Shown: positions 45,455 through 54,716 of the stretch, in pieces
How the letters are laid out: each line of letters opens with the position of its first letter
How positions within the stretch are numbered: the stretch's first letter is position 1
NCBI RefSeq assembly: GCF_001280065.1
Contig: NZ_LGEA01000118.1
Location: 1-64,000, forward strand
DNA: 64,000 nt
Direction: 5' to 3'
Origin: Streptomyces sp. NRRL B-1140
Lineage (GTDB): Bacteria > Actinomycetota > Actinomycetes > Streptomycetales > Streptomycetaceae
Program-made: the position numbers and the translations under genes
The notes under the pieces: generated by a model
Database searches by the model: none
The model's input: only the letters and a program-made list of their open reading frames with translations
What the model was told of the DNA's origin: nothing

Positions 45455-46224
45455 CGGTTTGCCTCCCACTGCTGCTGGATGCGGTTCATGCCGGACAGCC
45501 ACCGGTCGGGGTCGCCGGCCCGCGCCTGATGGTAGGCGCCGACCTCGGGGTGCGGCAGGATCAGGAACCTGTCCTCCTCGATGCCCTTCAGCAGGGCGTC
45601 CGCCACGGTCTCCGGCTCGATCGCGGTCGGTTGGAGCACGAGGTCACCCGCGCTGCCGGTGGCGGCGAGCATGTCGGTGCGCACGCCCTGGGGGCAGATG
45701 GCGTGGACCTTCACCCCCCGGTGCCGGTACGTCAGCGACAGCCACTCGGCGAAGGCGAGCGCGCCGTGTTTGGTCACGGCGTAGGGCGCGGCCCCGATCA
45801 TGGTGAGCAGCCCGGCGGCGGACACGGTCGAGACGAACCGCCCGCTGCCACGCTCCAGCCAGCCGGGCAGCAGCGCGTGGGCGGCCCGGACGTGCGCCAT
45901 CACGTTCACGTCCCAGGAAGCGGCCCAGGCCATCTCGTCCAGCGGCCCGTCGGCGGCCCCGCCCTCGAAGGCGACACCGGCGTTGGCGCAGTAGACGTCG
46001 ACGCTGCCGCCGAGGGCGTCCCGGGCGTCCTCGACGATCGCCGAGGCGTCACCGGGCACGGCGATGCCGCCGACCTCGTCCGCGACCCGCTTGGCCCGCT
46101 CGCCGTCCAGGTCGTTGACCACGACCCGGGCTCCTTCGGCGGCGAACCGCCGGGCCAGCGCGGCCCCGATTCCGCCGCCGCCCCCCGTGACAACGACTCC
46201 GGCGTCTTGAAAGGCTCCCACCAT
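45451..46224 (-). CDS. SDR-family dehydrogenase
   Basis: A 257-aa Rossmann enzyme with TGGGGGIG (13-20), CANAG in place of the usual NNAG, and YAVTK. First gene of the SDR-ligase-TetR operon. It probably oxidises a hydroxyacyl or alcohol intermediate in the same catabolic route as the ligase. A TetR-type operator lies 36 bases upstream. Confidence 0.85.
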   Translation of the reverse strand: MVGAFQDAGVVVTGGGGGIGAALARRFAAEGARVVVNDLDGERAKRVADEVGGIAVPGDASAIVEDARDALGGSVDVYCANAGVAFEGGAADGPLDEMAWAASWDVNVMAHVRAAHALLPGWLERGSGRFVSTVSAAGLLTMIGAAPYAVTKHGALAFAEWLSLTYRHRGVKVHAICPQGVRTDMLAATGSAGDLVLQPTAIEPETVADALLKGIEEDRFLILPHPEVGAYHQARAGDPDRWLSGMNRIQQQWEANR

Positions 46225-46259
46225 CGGTCTCCTCGGTCGCGGCTCTGCAATGACGTCAG

Positions 46260-46275
46260 ACTAACCGGTCGGTAT
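46260..46275. promoter_or_regulatory. TetR-type operator of the SDR-ligase-TetR operon
   Basis: On the minus strand it reads ATACCGACCGGTTAGT, sharing the first 12 bases with the 37456 site. It is upstream of the operon whose last gene is a TetR, indicating autoregulation. Confidence 0.6.
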
Positions 46276-46297
46276 GTACCAGGGAAGGGGTACCGGG

Positions 46298-46354
46298 GGT
46301 GCCCCGAAAGGGGCGCGGGGCTGTACCCATATGCGGCTCCGCCGCGCGGGCGCG
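46298..46354. repeat. Dispersed Streptomyces intergenic repeat, copy 3 (related form)
   Basis: Contains AGGGGCGCGGGGCTGTACCC followed by an ATATGCGGCTCCGCCGCG block. On the other strand it resembles the GCGCAGTTCCCCGCGCCCCT copies at 29.1-29.2 kb. It lies between the SDR operon and the NamZ-type gene. Confidence 0.65.
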
Positions 46355-46444
46355 ACCGGCCACCCACCACCCGCACCCTCCCCACGGCCCGCGGCAGCGC
46401 ATACCGTGCCCATGCCGACGGTCCCCGCTCAAGGAGGTCACCGC

Positions 46445-47686
46445 ATGCGCCCTTCCAGACGAGCCGTACTCACCACCGCCACGGCGGCAGCCGTATCAGC
46501 CACATCCACCGCATCCGCATCCGCCGCCCAACGCCGCAGGCACCTGCGCACCGGCTTCGAACGCCTCGACCACGACGGCTACACCCTGCTGGAAGGCCAG
46601 AAGGTCGGCATCGTCACCAACCCCACCGGCGTCACCCGCGACGCCCGCCACATCGTCGACGTCATGCATGCCGACGCCCGGGTCGACCTCAGGGCGGTCT
46701 TCGGCCCGGAGCACGGCTTCCGCGGCACCGCCCAGGCCGGCGGTTCCGAGGGCCGCCACGACGACCCGGCGACCGGCCTGCCCGTCTACGACACCTACCT
46801 CAAGAGCGGCCGGCCCCTCGCCGACATCTTCACCGCGTCCGGCGTCGACACGGTCGTCTTCGACATCCAGGACGTGGGCGCCCGCTTCTACACGTACATC
46901 TGGACTCTCTACGACTGCATGGAGGCCGCCCGGCTCGCCGGCAAGCGGTTCGTGGTCCTGGACCGGCCCAACCCGGTGACCGGCCGGGCGGCGCTCGGCC
47001 CGGTCCTGCACCAGGAGTTCGCCACGTTCGTCGGACGGCAGCCGATCGCCCAGGCCCACGGGATGACCGTCGCCGAGCTGGCGCGGCTGTTCAACGGCGA
47101 GTTCCTGACCGAGCCCGTGCCGCTGCAGACCGTGACGATGTCGGGCTGGAAGCGCTCGGAGTTCTACGACGCCTCCGGGCTGCCCTGGGTGCCGCCCAGC
47201 CCGAACATGCCGACGCCGGAGACGGCCCTGGTGTACTCGGGAACATGCCTGTTCGAGGGCACGAACCTGTCGGAGGGACGTGGCACGACCCGGCCGTTCG
47301 AGCTGCTGGGCGCGGAGGGCGTCGACCGGCGCTGGGCGGCGGCCGCGAACGAACTCGCCCTGCCCGGCGTGCGGTTCAGGGAGGCCTACTTCGCGCCCAC
47401 CTCCTCGAAGTTCCAGGGGAAGACGATCGGCGGTGTGCAGGTCCATGTGCACGACCGGGCCGCCTTCGATCCGGTCCGCACGGGGATCGCCCTGCTCGTG
47501 ACCGCGAAGAAGGTCTGGAGCGGCTTCGCCTGGCGCCCGGACAACTGGATCGACAAGCTCACCGGCTCGGCGCGCGTGCGGACGATGATCGACGCGGGTG
47601 CGGACACCGACGAGGTGGCGGCCGGGTGGCAGGAGGACCTGGCGGCGTTCCGCAGGACCCGGCGGAAGTACCTCCTCTACCGCTGA
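46445..47686 (+). CDS. Tat-exported DUF1343/NamZ-type exo-beta-N-acetylmuramidase
   Basis: A 413-aa protein with a twin-arginine signal (RPSRRAVL then a hydrophobic Ala-rich stretch). The family start LEGQKVGIVTNPTGVTRD, PEHGFRGTAQAG and FDIQDVGARFYTYIWTLY are typical of DUF1343, whose member NamZ removes MurNAc from peptidoglycan fragments. Likely acts outside the membrane in cell-wall turnover. ATG at 46445. Confidence 0.85.
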   Translation: MRPSRRAVLTTATAAAVSATSTASASAAQRRRHLRTGFERLDHDGYTLLEGQKVGIVTNPTGVTRDARHIVDVMHADARVDLRAVFGPEHGFRGTAQAGGSEGRHDDPATGLPVYDTYLKSGRPLADIFTASGVDTVVFDIQDVGARFYTYIWTLYDCMEAARLAGKRFVVLDRPNPVTGRAALGPVLHQEFATFVGRQPIAQAHGMTVAELARLFNGEFLTEPVPLQTVTMSGWKRSEFYDASGLPWVPPSPNMPTPETALVYSGTCLFEGTNLSEGRGTTRPFELLGAEGVDRRWAAAANELALPGVRFREAYFAPTSSKFQGKTIGGVQVHVHDRAAFDPVRTGIALLVTAKKVWSGFAWRPDNWIDKLTGSARVRTMIDAGADTDEVAAGWQEDLAAFRRTRRKYLLYR

Positions 47687-47777
47687 GCCGAATGCGCCCG
47701 TGACGTATGGCCAAGCTCCCCCGTTGGCAGGACGATGCGCCCACACATGGCGTCACACAGGGGCTAGGGGGCCTGTC

Positions 47778-49094
47778 ATGGCGGATCCGGCGATGAGTGT
47801 GACTCCCTACTGGGAGCTGGTCTTCGACGCGGACGGGGACCCGGAGAGCCGCCTTCGCGACCGGCTCCTCGCCGGGGTGGCCGAGCGGGGCGTGCGCGAT
47901 CTGATCGTCTTCGCTCACGGCTGGAACAACGACCGCTCCGGGGCGACCCGCCTCTGCGACCGCTTCTTCGCGCCCGTGCCGCGGCTGGCCCCGGCGGCAC
48001 GGGTCGGGTACGTCGGGGTGCTGTGGCCGGCGATGCGGTTCGCCGACGAGCCGATCCCGGACTTCCCGCGGGCCGTGGCGGCCGGTCCGCCGGGACGTCC
48101 CGTGCTGGACAAGGACACCCGGCACGCGTTGCTGGAGACCTTCCCGGGCCGGGCGATCCTGGTCGACCAGATCGCCCGGCTGCTGGAGCAGCAGCCGCCG
48201 GAGGAGGCCGAACTGGAGGAGTTCGGGCGGCTGGTGCGGACGCTGGTGGAGGTGGTCGGGCCGGGGCCGCAGGCGCTGTTCGCGGCGGACACGGTGGCGG
48301 AGGGCGTGCCGCAGAGCGAGCCGGAGATGTTCGCCGGACCGTCGGCGGCGGCGTGCGAGGAGTTCGCGCGGGCGCTGGCGCAGTCCGAGGCTCCCGGGTC
48401 GCCGCGGGGCTTCAGGATCCCCAACCCGTGGGACGGTGCGCACGAACTGCTGCGGCAGGCGACGTACTACGCGATGAAGCGGCGCGCCGGGACCGTCGGC
48501 GAGCGGGGGCTCGGCCGGGTCGTCGGGCAGCTCGCGAGGGCGGCCCCGGGGGTGCGGGTGCACCTGGTGGGGCACAGCTTCGGCGCGCGGCTGGTGTCGT
48601 TCGCGCTGCGGGGACTTCCCGAGGGCGTGCGCACGGTGAAGTCGGTGACGCTGCTCCAGGGGGCGTTCTCGCACTACGCGTTCGCGGACCGGCTGCCGCA
48701 CGACGCCCGGGCCGGAGGGGTGCTCCAGGGGCAGCAGAACCGTGTCGACGGGCCCTTGGTGTGCTGCCACTCCCGGCATGACGCGGCCCTGGGCACGATC
48801 TACCCGCTGGCCTCGCGGATGGCGGGTGACAGCCGGTCGGCCGCGGAGCCGGCCCTGGGGCGGGTGCTGAGCGCCAAGTGGGGCGCGATGGGCCACGACG
48901 GGGTGCAGGCGGTGCCGGGCACGCGCGCGTACACCCTCGCCGAGGCCCTGGAGGCGAGACTTCCCGCCTCGGGGTGCGTGAACGTCGACGCGGCCGCTGT
49001 GGTCCGGCGGGGCGGCCCGCCGGCCGGTGCGCACAGCGACATCCTGCACGCGGAGCTGGCCCGGCTGGTCCTGGCGGCGGGCCGCGTGCGCTGA
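47778..49094 (+). CDS. Alpha/beta-hydrolase-like protein, function unknown
   Basis: A 438-aa protein. The N-terminal VFAHGWNNDRS and the nucleophile elbow VGHSFGARLVSFAL (about residue 260) indicate an alpha/beta hydrolase. A long insert of about 170 residues, rich in Glu and Ala, separates the two. Cys-Cys-His in LVCCHSRHDAALG follows the elbow, placing an Asp/His pair late in the fold. No signal peptide is evident. It converges with the penicillin-acylase gene, 19 bases apart. Confidence 0.72.
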   Translation: MADPAMSVTPYWELVFDADGDPESRLRDRLLAGVAERGVRDLIVFAHGWNNDRSGATRLCDRFFAPVPRLAPAARVGYVGVLWPAMRFADEPIPDFPRAVAAGPPGRPVLDKDTRHALLETFPGRAILVDQIARLLEQQPPEEAELEEFGRLVRTLVEVVGPGPQALFAADTVAEGVPQSEPEMFAGPSAAACEEFARALAQSEAPGSPRGFRIPNPWDGAHELLRQATYYAMKRRAGTVGERGLGRVVGQLARAAPGVRVHLVGHSFGARLVSFALRGLPEGVRTVKSVTLLQGAFSHYAFADRLPHDARAGGVLQGQQNRVDGPLVCCHSRHDAALGTIYPLASRMAGDSRSAAEPALGRVLSAKWGAMGHDGVQAVPGTRAYTLAEALEARLPASGCVNVDAAAVVRRGGPPAGAHSDILHAELARLVLAAGRVR

Positions 49095-49113
49095 CCCGCC
49101 GCCGGACGGTGCC

Positions 49114-51912
49114 TCACCGGTGTGAGGTGAACTCCACGACCTGCTGGTAGGTCGGCCGGTTCTGCCAGCCGATCTTGCCGTGCTTGATGCCTCCGAGGGT
49201 GCGGTGGTTGATCGAGTCGGCGCACCACTGGTCGCCCGCCGCGCACACGTCGTCGCCGGGGTAGACCTGGGCCGCGGTCTTGCCGGCCGCCTCCTTCAGG
49301 GTGCCGAGAAGGGTGTCCCGGCAGGCGCCGAGGCTGCCGTCGCCGCAGTACTTCCTCGCGAGCGGCCCCTTCACCTGCTCGCCGAGCACCGCGCGGACGT
49401 CCTTGTCGACGTAGCTCCACCAGCCGTACTGGAAGGAGCTCCCCGCGTGCGAACCGGTCGGGCCGTGCGCTGCCGACGGGGACTCGTCGACGGGGAGGCT
49501 GGCCGTCACGGCTTCGTACAGCTCGCTGCCGAGGCCCGGTTCGAACTCGGCCTTGACCAGGAGCGGCCACCAGGCGTCCAGGATGCGGATCGCGTCGGCG
49601 TCGGCGTACTTCCTGGAGCCGGCCGCGGTCTCCGTGCGCTTGCCGCCCGCGGCGGCCCAGGCCTGGAGTTTGCTCACGGCGGCCGCCGCGGCCGGGTCGG
49701 TGACGGGTGCGCCGGTGACGACCTTCAGGAGCTTGGGCAGGACGTCCTCGGCCCGCAGGTCCGCCAGCCCGGCGTCCGCCATGGCCTTCACCAGGGCGGC
49801 GCGGGTCACCCCGCCCTGCTGGACCAGCTTCCTCACCCGGTCCTCCAGGAGGTTGCCGCGGTGCACCGAGCCGTTGCCCCAGGGCGCGGCCGTGTAGTCC
49901 CTGGCCTGCTTGTTGTTCCAGGAGACGTAGTAGTCCTGGTCGATGGAGTTCGGGTGGGCGGAGGGCGGGGTGTAGTCGGCCGTGTTGGTCGCCGGGTCCC
50001 AGCCGCGCCACTCGTGGGCCGGCCGGGCCCACGCCGGGAACTCGGAGTCGACGCCGGCCGCGCGCACCGGGTTGTCGCCGCTGTTGTAGTACGCGGTGTG
50101 TTCGGAGTCGGCGTAGAACCAGTTGAAGGTGTAGTTGATGTGCTGCACGGCTGTCTGGAAGGACTCGGGGCCCTTGACGTGGTCCGGGTCGTTCAGCATC
50201 TGGAAGCCGATGATGGAGTCGGCCTCGTGCAGGAAGGACGAGCGCAGGGTGGTGTAGGCGACCTTCTTTCCGCCGACCGTGGCGCGGTACTCGACGGGTC
50301 CGTACTTGGTGCGCCAGACGCGCATCGTGTACGAGCCGGCCGCGGTGCCGTCGGCGGTCGTGGGCTTCCAGGCGTTCTTCTGCTCGACCTTCTCCATCGG
50401 CGTGCAGGTGCCGCGGTACAGGTAGTGGTAGTCGTCCTGGCACAGCTCGACCGCGTAGGAGTCGATGATGTCCTGGCCGGAGGTCGTGGCGCTCCAGGCG
50501 TAGTCCTGGCCGCGGCCGAGTTCGACGTACATGCTCAGGCCGGCGAAGGATGCGCCGCGGGCGCTGATGCCCGGGCCCTGGATCTCCTGGAGCAGGAGCA
50601 GTTGGGGGGCGAAGTAGCCGGTCTGCGGGCCGAACACGGCGACGGGGTGGCCGCTCGCGGTGTGCTTGCCGCTGACCACGAGGGCGTTGGACATGCCGCG
50701 TTTGGCGGACGACGTGGCGGCTTTCGCGGCCTGGCCGGACGCGCCGGTCGCCGCGGCTGTCGCCGCACTGCCGGTGCGGTCGTACACGAGCGGCTCGGGC
50801 TCCACCGAACCGGCGTCGGGCAGGGCCGTGCCCTGCGGGTCGGCCGGCTTGGCGCCGTAGGGGAAGCTGCCGTCGTGCTGGGTGAGGACGGCCTCCGGGT
50901 CGTTGCGCATCCGGAAGGACTCCCAGACCTTGGTGCCCTCGGTGACGCCGTACTTCTCCTGGGCGGCCATGAGCGAGAGGGCGTTGTTCACCTCACCGCC
51001 GCCGCCCGAGCCGAACAGCGCGCCGATGACGGAGGCCAGCGCGACCAGGTCGGTGATCTTGAAGTGCTCGATGGTGCCGGCGTTGGTGATTGAGTCCTTG
51101 TGCCCGGTGAGTACGTATTCACCGGGGAAGGTGCGCCCCTTGTCGGAGGCGTCGATGTAGGCGTTGATGCCGTCGAGGTAGGCCTTGACGTCGGCGAGGG
51201 CCTGCTTGCCGCGCTCGCCGTTGGTGGCCACGGCGTTGTCGATCTGCGCCTGCAGATCGGCCTCGCTGTACGGGGCGTGCCGCCAGAACTGCTGCTCCAG
51301 GCCCTGGTTGGAGGGCGCACCGCCCGCGAAGGAGGTCAGCTGACCACGCCCGACGTGCCGGAAGACGTCCATGAGCCACAGCCGGTCCTGGGCTGCCGCG
51401 TATCCGGCGCCGAACTCCGTGCCGTACCGGGTGGTGCCGGTGATGTGCGGCACACCGGTCTTCTTGTCTCTCACGATCGTCACGTCACCGCGTCCGGCGG
51501 GTTTGACGCTGGAGGCGACCTGGTCGGCGGGGACTCCGAAGGACGCGTCGTTGAAGAAGGTGTTGATCTTGTCGTTGGTGAGGGCGGGGTAGCCCTTGGC
51601 GAGGTCGGCGTAGGGGCCGAGCTGGTCCTCTGCGTGCTCGGGCTGGGTGCCGAAGGCCTGGTTGAGGAGGATCTGGGCGAGGGTGGCGTTGCCGTTCTGG
51701 CCGGGCGGGAGGATGTCCGAACACTGGTTGCCGCAGTGGTCGTTCGCCGCGGCGGTGGACCGCGTGGCCGCTGTTTCCGATGCGGCAGCCGGGGCAAGCG
51801 GCGACAAGAGACCTGCGATCAGGGTGCATACGGATGCTGTCTTCAGGAACCCGGGGATTCCGCTGGGAGTTCTCATTCTGTCGAGAACGGTGCGTGGGGC
51901 ACGCCGTGGCAT
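49114..51912 (-). CDS. Secreted penicillin-acylase-family Ntn hydrolase
   Basis: A 932-aa precursor with a signal sequence (about 1-45) and the penicillin-amidase architecture: alpha chain, spacer, beta chain. Autocatalytic cleavage should occur before Ser408 (KRGM/SNALVVSG), which becomes the N-terminal nucleophile; downstream GPQTGYFAPQ and the catalytic Asn region follow. Relatives hydrolyse acyl-homoserine lactones, penicillins or aculeacin-type lipopeptides. Substrate unknown. GGGAGGAG precedes the ATG. Confidence 0.9.
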   Translation of the reverse strand: MPRRAPRTVLDRMRTPSGIPGFLKTASVCTLIAGLLSPLAPAAASETAATRSTAAANDHCGNQCSDILPPGQNGNATLAQILLNQAFGTQPEHAEDQLGPYADLAKGYPALTNDKINTFFNDASFGVPADQVASSVKPAGRGDVTIVRDKKTGVPHITGTTRYGTEFGAGYAAAQDRLWLMDVFRHVGRGQLTSFAGGAPSNQGLEQQFWRHAPYSEADLQAQIDNAVATNGERGKQALADVKAYLDGINAYIDASDKGRTFPGEYVLTGHKDSITNAGTIEHFKITDLVALASVIGALFGSGGGGEVNNALSLMAAQEKYGVTEGTKVWESFRMRNDPEAVLTQHDGSFPYGAKPADPQGTALPDAGSVEPEPLVYDRTGSAATAAATGASGQAAKAATSSAKRGMSNALVVSGKHTASGHPVAVFGPQTGYFAPQLLLLQEIQGPGISARGASFAGLSMYVELGRGQDYAWSATTSGQDIIDSYAVELCQDDYHYLYRGTCTPMEKVEQKNAWKPTTADGTAAGSYTMRVWRTKYGPVEYRATVGGKKVAYTTLRSSFLHEADSIIGFQMLNDPDHVKGPESFQTAVQHINYTFNWFYADSEHTAYYNSGDNPVRAAGVDSEFPAWARPAHEWRGWDPATNTADYTPPSAHPNSIDQDYYVSWNNKQARDYTAAPWGNGSVHRGNLLEDRVRKLVQQGGVTRAALVKAMADAGLADLRAEDVLPKLLKVVTGAPVTDPAAAAAVSKLQAWAAAGGKRTETAAGSRKYADADAIRILDAWWPLLVKAEFEPGLGSELYEAVTASLPVDESPSAAHGPTGSHAGSSFQYGWWSYVDKDVRAVLGEQVKGPLARKYCGDGSLGACRDTLLGTLKEAAGKTAAQVYPGDDVCAAGDQWCADSINHRTLGGIKHGKIGWQNRPTYQQVVEFTSHR

Positions 51913-52175
51913 GGGGGGCTCCTCCCGACGGGGGTGGGCCGGATGTTACCGCCGGTATCCCCCGGCTTGAAGATGAACAAGCGTCACTTTTTGAAGTCGG
52001 CACAACAGACACACGGATCACGGCAGTCGACCGGCGGCCTCTTCGGGCCGCTTATGGAGGCCATTTGAAATCGGATGGAGCCGATTCGCTTGTCGATACG
52101 TCTATTCGGCGACGTCCTTACGACGACGCCGAAGTGACCGGATTACAGGTGCAGGTGTGACGGAGGTGCAGGACG

Positions 52176-52778
52176 ATGGCCGGTTTCCGGAGTCTGGCGA
52201 GACAGGTCCGCGACCCGCGGTGCGATCTGGCCCTGCGGCGCTATTCGCTGCGTAAGTGCCTTGAGAGATTCGCCCCGTACGGGCACAGGGCGACCTGGGA
52301 CCATCTGTGCTCCCGGGCAGGGTTCGGCCCCGAGGACCGCTCCCCCGATCCGGCGCGGCTCGTGGCCGCACTGGAGGAACTGGAGGAGGCGCGGGCGGTC
52401 TGGCTGGCCTACGAGGTCGAGTTCGCCGAGCGCCGCAAGAAGGAGAAGCACGACGGACTGCGCAGGCCGGGCAGTGTGGACGACTGGCACCGGCTGACCT
52501 GGGGCGGTTTCGGTGTGGCATGGTGCGACGACCCGGCGGTCCATCCCCGTGAACCGCTGGCCGAGGTGCTGCGCCGGCTGATCGCCGCGCTGGAACGCGA
52601 GCCGGGCTCGGCGTGCCCGGTGTGCGGCGGCGCGCAGCTCGTCTGGAGGTACGACCTGGACCACGAACCCTCGTCCGGTCCGGTCTGCGCGGACTGCGGA
52701 ATCCTGGTGCCGCGTCCCGTGCTCACGCCCGAGGCCCTGGCCTACGCCAGGCGGACCAGGTTGCTGGTGTCGGCTTGA
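52176..52778 (+). CDS. Hypothetical protein with C-terminal zinc ribbon
   Basis: A 200-aa protein, not recognised. The N-terminal half is basic and helical; a four-cysteine knuckle CPVCG...CADCG lies near residues 147-172, consistent with a zinc ribbon. No membrane segment. GGAGG lies upstream. Preceded by a 263-base gap after the acylase gene in which I see no gene. Confidence 0.6.
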   Translation: MAGFRSLARQVRDPRCDLALRRYSLRKCLERFAPYGHRATWDHLCSRAGFGPEDRSPDPARLVAALEELEEARAVWLAYEVEFAERRKKEKHDGLRRPGSVDDWHRLTWGGFGVAWCDDPAVHPREPLAEVLRRLIAALEREPGSACPVCGGAQLVWRYDLDHEPSSGPVCADCGILVPRPVLTPEALAYARRTRLLVSA

Positions 52779-52853
52779 CGGATGCGGGTGCGCGGGGGGT
52801 GCGCCGGGGATGCCGCACCCCCACTGTCGGTGGTGACTGGCACCATCGACGTC

Positions 52854-53570
52854 ATGATGCAGGTGTGTCTGAACGGTTCGCGGACGGCCGCTGACGGCGT
52901 GGCCGTGCCGCTGACCCCGGAGTCGATGGCCGCATCGGCCGCCGGGGCCGTGGCCGCGGGGGCGACGGACATCCACGTCCATCCGAAGACGCCCTGTGGA
53001 CGGGACACGTTGTCGCCGACGGTGCTCGCCGTGACGCTGGCGGCTATCCGGGCGCGGGTGCCGGTGCCGGTGGGGGTGACCACGGGCGAGTGGGCCGAGC
53101 CCGACCCGGCCGCCCGGCTGGAGCGGATTCGCGGCTGGACCGTCCTGCCCGACCACGCCTCGGTCAACTGGCACGAACCGGGGGCGGAGGAGACGGCCGC
53201 GCTGCTCATGGAGCGCGGGGTCGGAGTGGAGGCCGGCATCTGGTCCGGCACGGACGGGGCGGAGCGGTTCGCGGCGTCGGCGCTGGGGCCGAGGGTGCTG
53301 CGGGTGCTGGCCGAGGTGACGGACCCGGACCCGGTGAGCGCGGTCGCTTCGGCACGGGGACTGCTGTCCGACCTGGGGTCCGCGCACGGCCGTCCCGTGC
53401 TGCTGCACGGTGAGGACGGGGGTGCGTGGCCGGTGCTGCGGCTCGCGGGGCGGTTGGGGCTGGCGACCAGAGTCGGACTGGAGGATGTGCTGGTGCGGCC
53501 CGACGGGGTGCGGGCGGGGTCCAACGCGGAGTTGGTCGCGGTGGGGCTGGCGGAGCACCGACGCTCGTGA
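52854..53570 (+). CDS. BKACE-like beta-keto acid cleavage enzyme, short form
   Basis: A 238-aa TIM-barrel protein of the 3-keto-5-aminohexanoate cleavage (BKACE) family, which condenses a beta-keto acid with acetyl-CoA. A metal-binding His-x-His is seen in DIHVHPKTPCG and a Glu in NWHEPGAEE. It is shorter than most characterised members (about 275-310). ATG at 52854 without a clear ribosome site; an upstream in-frame ATG at 52782 is less likely. Confidence 0.75.
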   Translation: MMQVCLNGSRTAADGVAVPLTPESMAASAAGAVAAGATDIHVHPKTPCGRDTLSPTVLAVTLAAIRARVPVPVGVTTGEWAEPDPAARLERIRGWTVLPDHASVNWHEPGAEETAALLMERGVGVEAGIWSGTDGAERFAASALGPRVLRVLAEVTDPDPVSAVASARGLLSDLGSAHGRPVLLHGEDGGAWPVLRLAGRLGLATRVGLEDVLVRPDGVRAGSNAELVAVGLAEHRRS

Positions 53571-53634
53571 GGCGATCGGCGCGCCGGGGCACGGCCCGCC
53601 CGTCCGTGGTGTCCCGCGGCCAGGCGCGCTCCCC

Positions 53635-54108
53635 TCAGCCCTGTCCCCGAGGGCCCCGTTCGACCAGCAGCCGGGAGCCGGCGAGCCGTTCGCCGAAGAC
53701 GTCGTCCGGGTTGGACAGGACGCAGGTGTCGAGGGAGAGGCAGCCGCAGCCGATGCAGTCGGCGAGATGATCCCTCAGGCGGTTCAGCTGCTTGATGCGC
53801 TCTTCCAGTTCCGTGCGCCAGGCTTCGGAGAGGTGCGCCCAGTCCTCCCGGGTGGGCGTGCGTTCCTCAGGGAGCTCGGCGAGCGCCTCCCGAATCGTCG
53901 CCAGGGGGATGCCCACCCGTTGCGCCGCCCTGATGAACGCGACCCGGCGCAGCGTGTCACGAGAGTAGCGGCGCTGGTTGCCCGCGGTCCGGCGGCTGCT
54001 GATCAGGCCCTTGGACTCGTAGAAGTGCAGGGCTGAGACGGCGGCACCGCTGCGCGTGGCGAGCTGGCCGACCGTGAGCTCGTGGATCTTCTCTGGAATC
54101 CTGTGCAC
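53635..54108 (-). CDS. soxR: Redox-sensing MerR-family regulator SoxR
   Basis: A 157-aa regulator with an N-terminal MerR helix-turn-helix ([20 protein letters not shown]) and a C-terminal [2Fe-2S] cluster motif Cys118-x2-Cys121-x-Cys123-x5-Cys129 ([12 protein letters not shown]). In Streptomyces SoxR responds to endogenous redox-active antibiotics and activates a small set of export/oxidoreductase genes rather than soxS. GTG at 54108 chosen; further upstream starts would run into the MaoC promoter. Divergent from the MaoC gene. Confidence 0.93.
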   Translation of the reverse strand: MHRIPEKIHELTVGQLATRSGAAVSALHFYESKGLISSRRTAGNQRRYSRDTLRRVAFIRAAQRVGIPLATIREALAELPEERTPTREDWAHLSEAWRTELEERIKQLNRLRDHLADCIGCGCLSLDTCVLSNPDDVFGERLAGSRLLVERGPRGQG

Positions 54109-54130
54109 CCCGCGAACCCTACCGATTCCG

Positions 54131-54173
54131 TTGACACAGCCCCCGCGGCCGACCATGCTAAGCAGTCGCTTAG
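54131..54173 (+). promoter_or_regulatory. Promoter with TetR operator before the MaoC gene
   Basis: A consensus -35 TTGACA is at 54131-54136, and CTAAGC-AGTC-GCTTAG at 54158-54173 falls over the expected -10 region. A near copy of the inverted repeat precedes the TetR gene at 55398-55413, so the TetR probably represses this promoter. Confidence 0.65.
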
Positions 54174-54217
54174 AGATATGAGCGCGCAGACTCCCGCACA
54201 CGAGAGGCCTGGAAGAC

Positions 54218-54679
54218 ATGGCAGAGCCGAGGATCTTCACGTCCGTCGACGACCTGAAGTCGGCGGTGGGCGAACAACTGGGGTACACCGACTGGCTCGA
54301 CATCGACCAGAAGCGGATCGACCTGTTCGCGGAGGCCACCGGCGACCACCAGTGGATCCACGTCGACGCGGAGAGGGCCGCCGCGGGCCCGTTCGGCACC
54401 ACCATCGCGCACGGCTACCTGACCCTGTCCCTGCTGCCCCTCTTCGGGCCGCAGCTGATCGCCGTCGAGGGCGTGAAGATGGGCGTCAACTACGGCACGA
54501 ACAAGGTGCGTTTCCCCGCGCCGGTCCCCGTCGGGTCCCGGCTGCGCGCCACCGCGACGATCAGCGGCGTCGACGAGGTGCCCGGCGGCGTCCAGGTGGC
54601 CGTCGCCTTCAGCGTGGAGCGCGAGGGCGGCGACAAGCCGGTCTGCGTCGCCGAGTCGGTGGCGCGCTACTACTTCTGA
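54218..54679 (+). CDS. MaoC-family (R)-hydratase-type protein
   Basis: A 153-aa hot-dog-fold enzyme. The hydratase dyad Asp43-x4-His48 is present ([10 protein letters not shown]), as is the [12 protein letters not shown] motif near 63-74. Such enzymes hydrate trans-2-enoyl-CoA to (R)-3-hydroxyacyl-CoA. ATG at 54218. Downstream of a perfect-arm operator and followed by a convergent TetR gene that probably controls it. Confidence 0.88.
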   Translation: MAEPRIFTSVDDLKSAVGEQLGYTDWLDIDQKRIDLFAEATGDHQWIHVDAERAAAGPFGTTIAHGYLTLSLLPLFGPQLIAVEGVKMGVNYGTNKVRFPAPVPVGSRLRATATISGVDEVPGGVQVAVAFSVEREGGDKPVCVAESVARYYF

Positions 54680-54716
54680 GGCCGGGGCCCGTTGTGAGAC
54701 CGGGGCCCACGGCCCC

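Noticed and set aside
49112..49127. CCTCAC-CGGT-GTGAGG hairpin as a terminator
   Set aside because: Only 6 bp and it overlaps the stop codon of the acylase gene, so I did not call it.
49180..51093. A 637-codon plus-strand open frame opposite the penicillin-acylase gene
   Set aside because: Same antisense effect; the minus-strand protein has a signal peptide, catalytic Ser408 and the family architecture.
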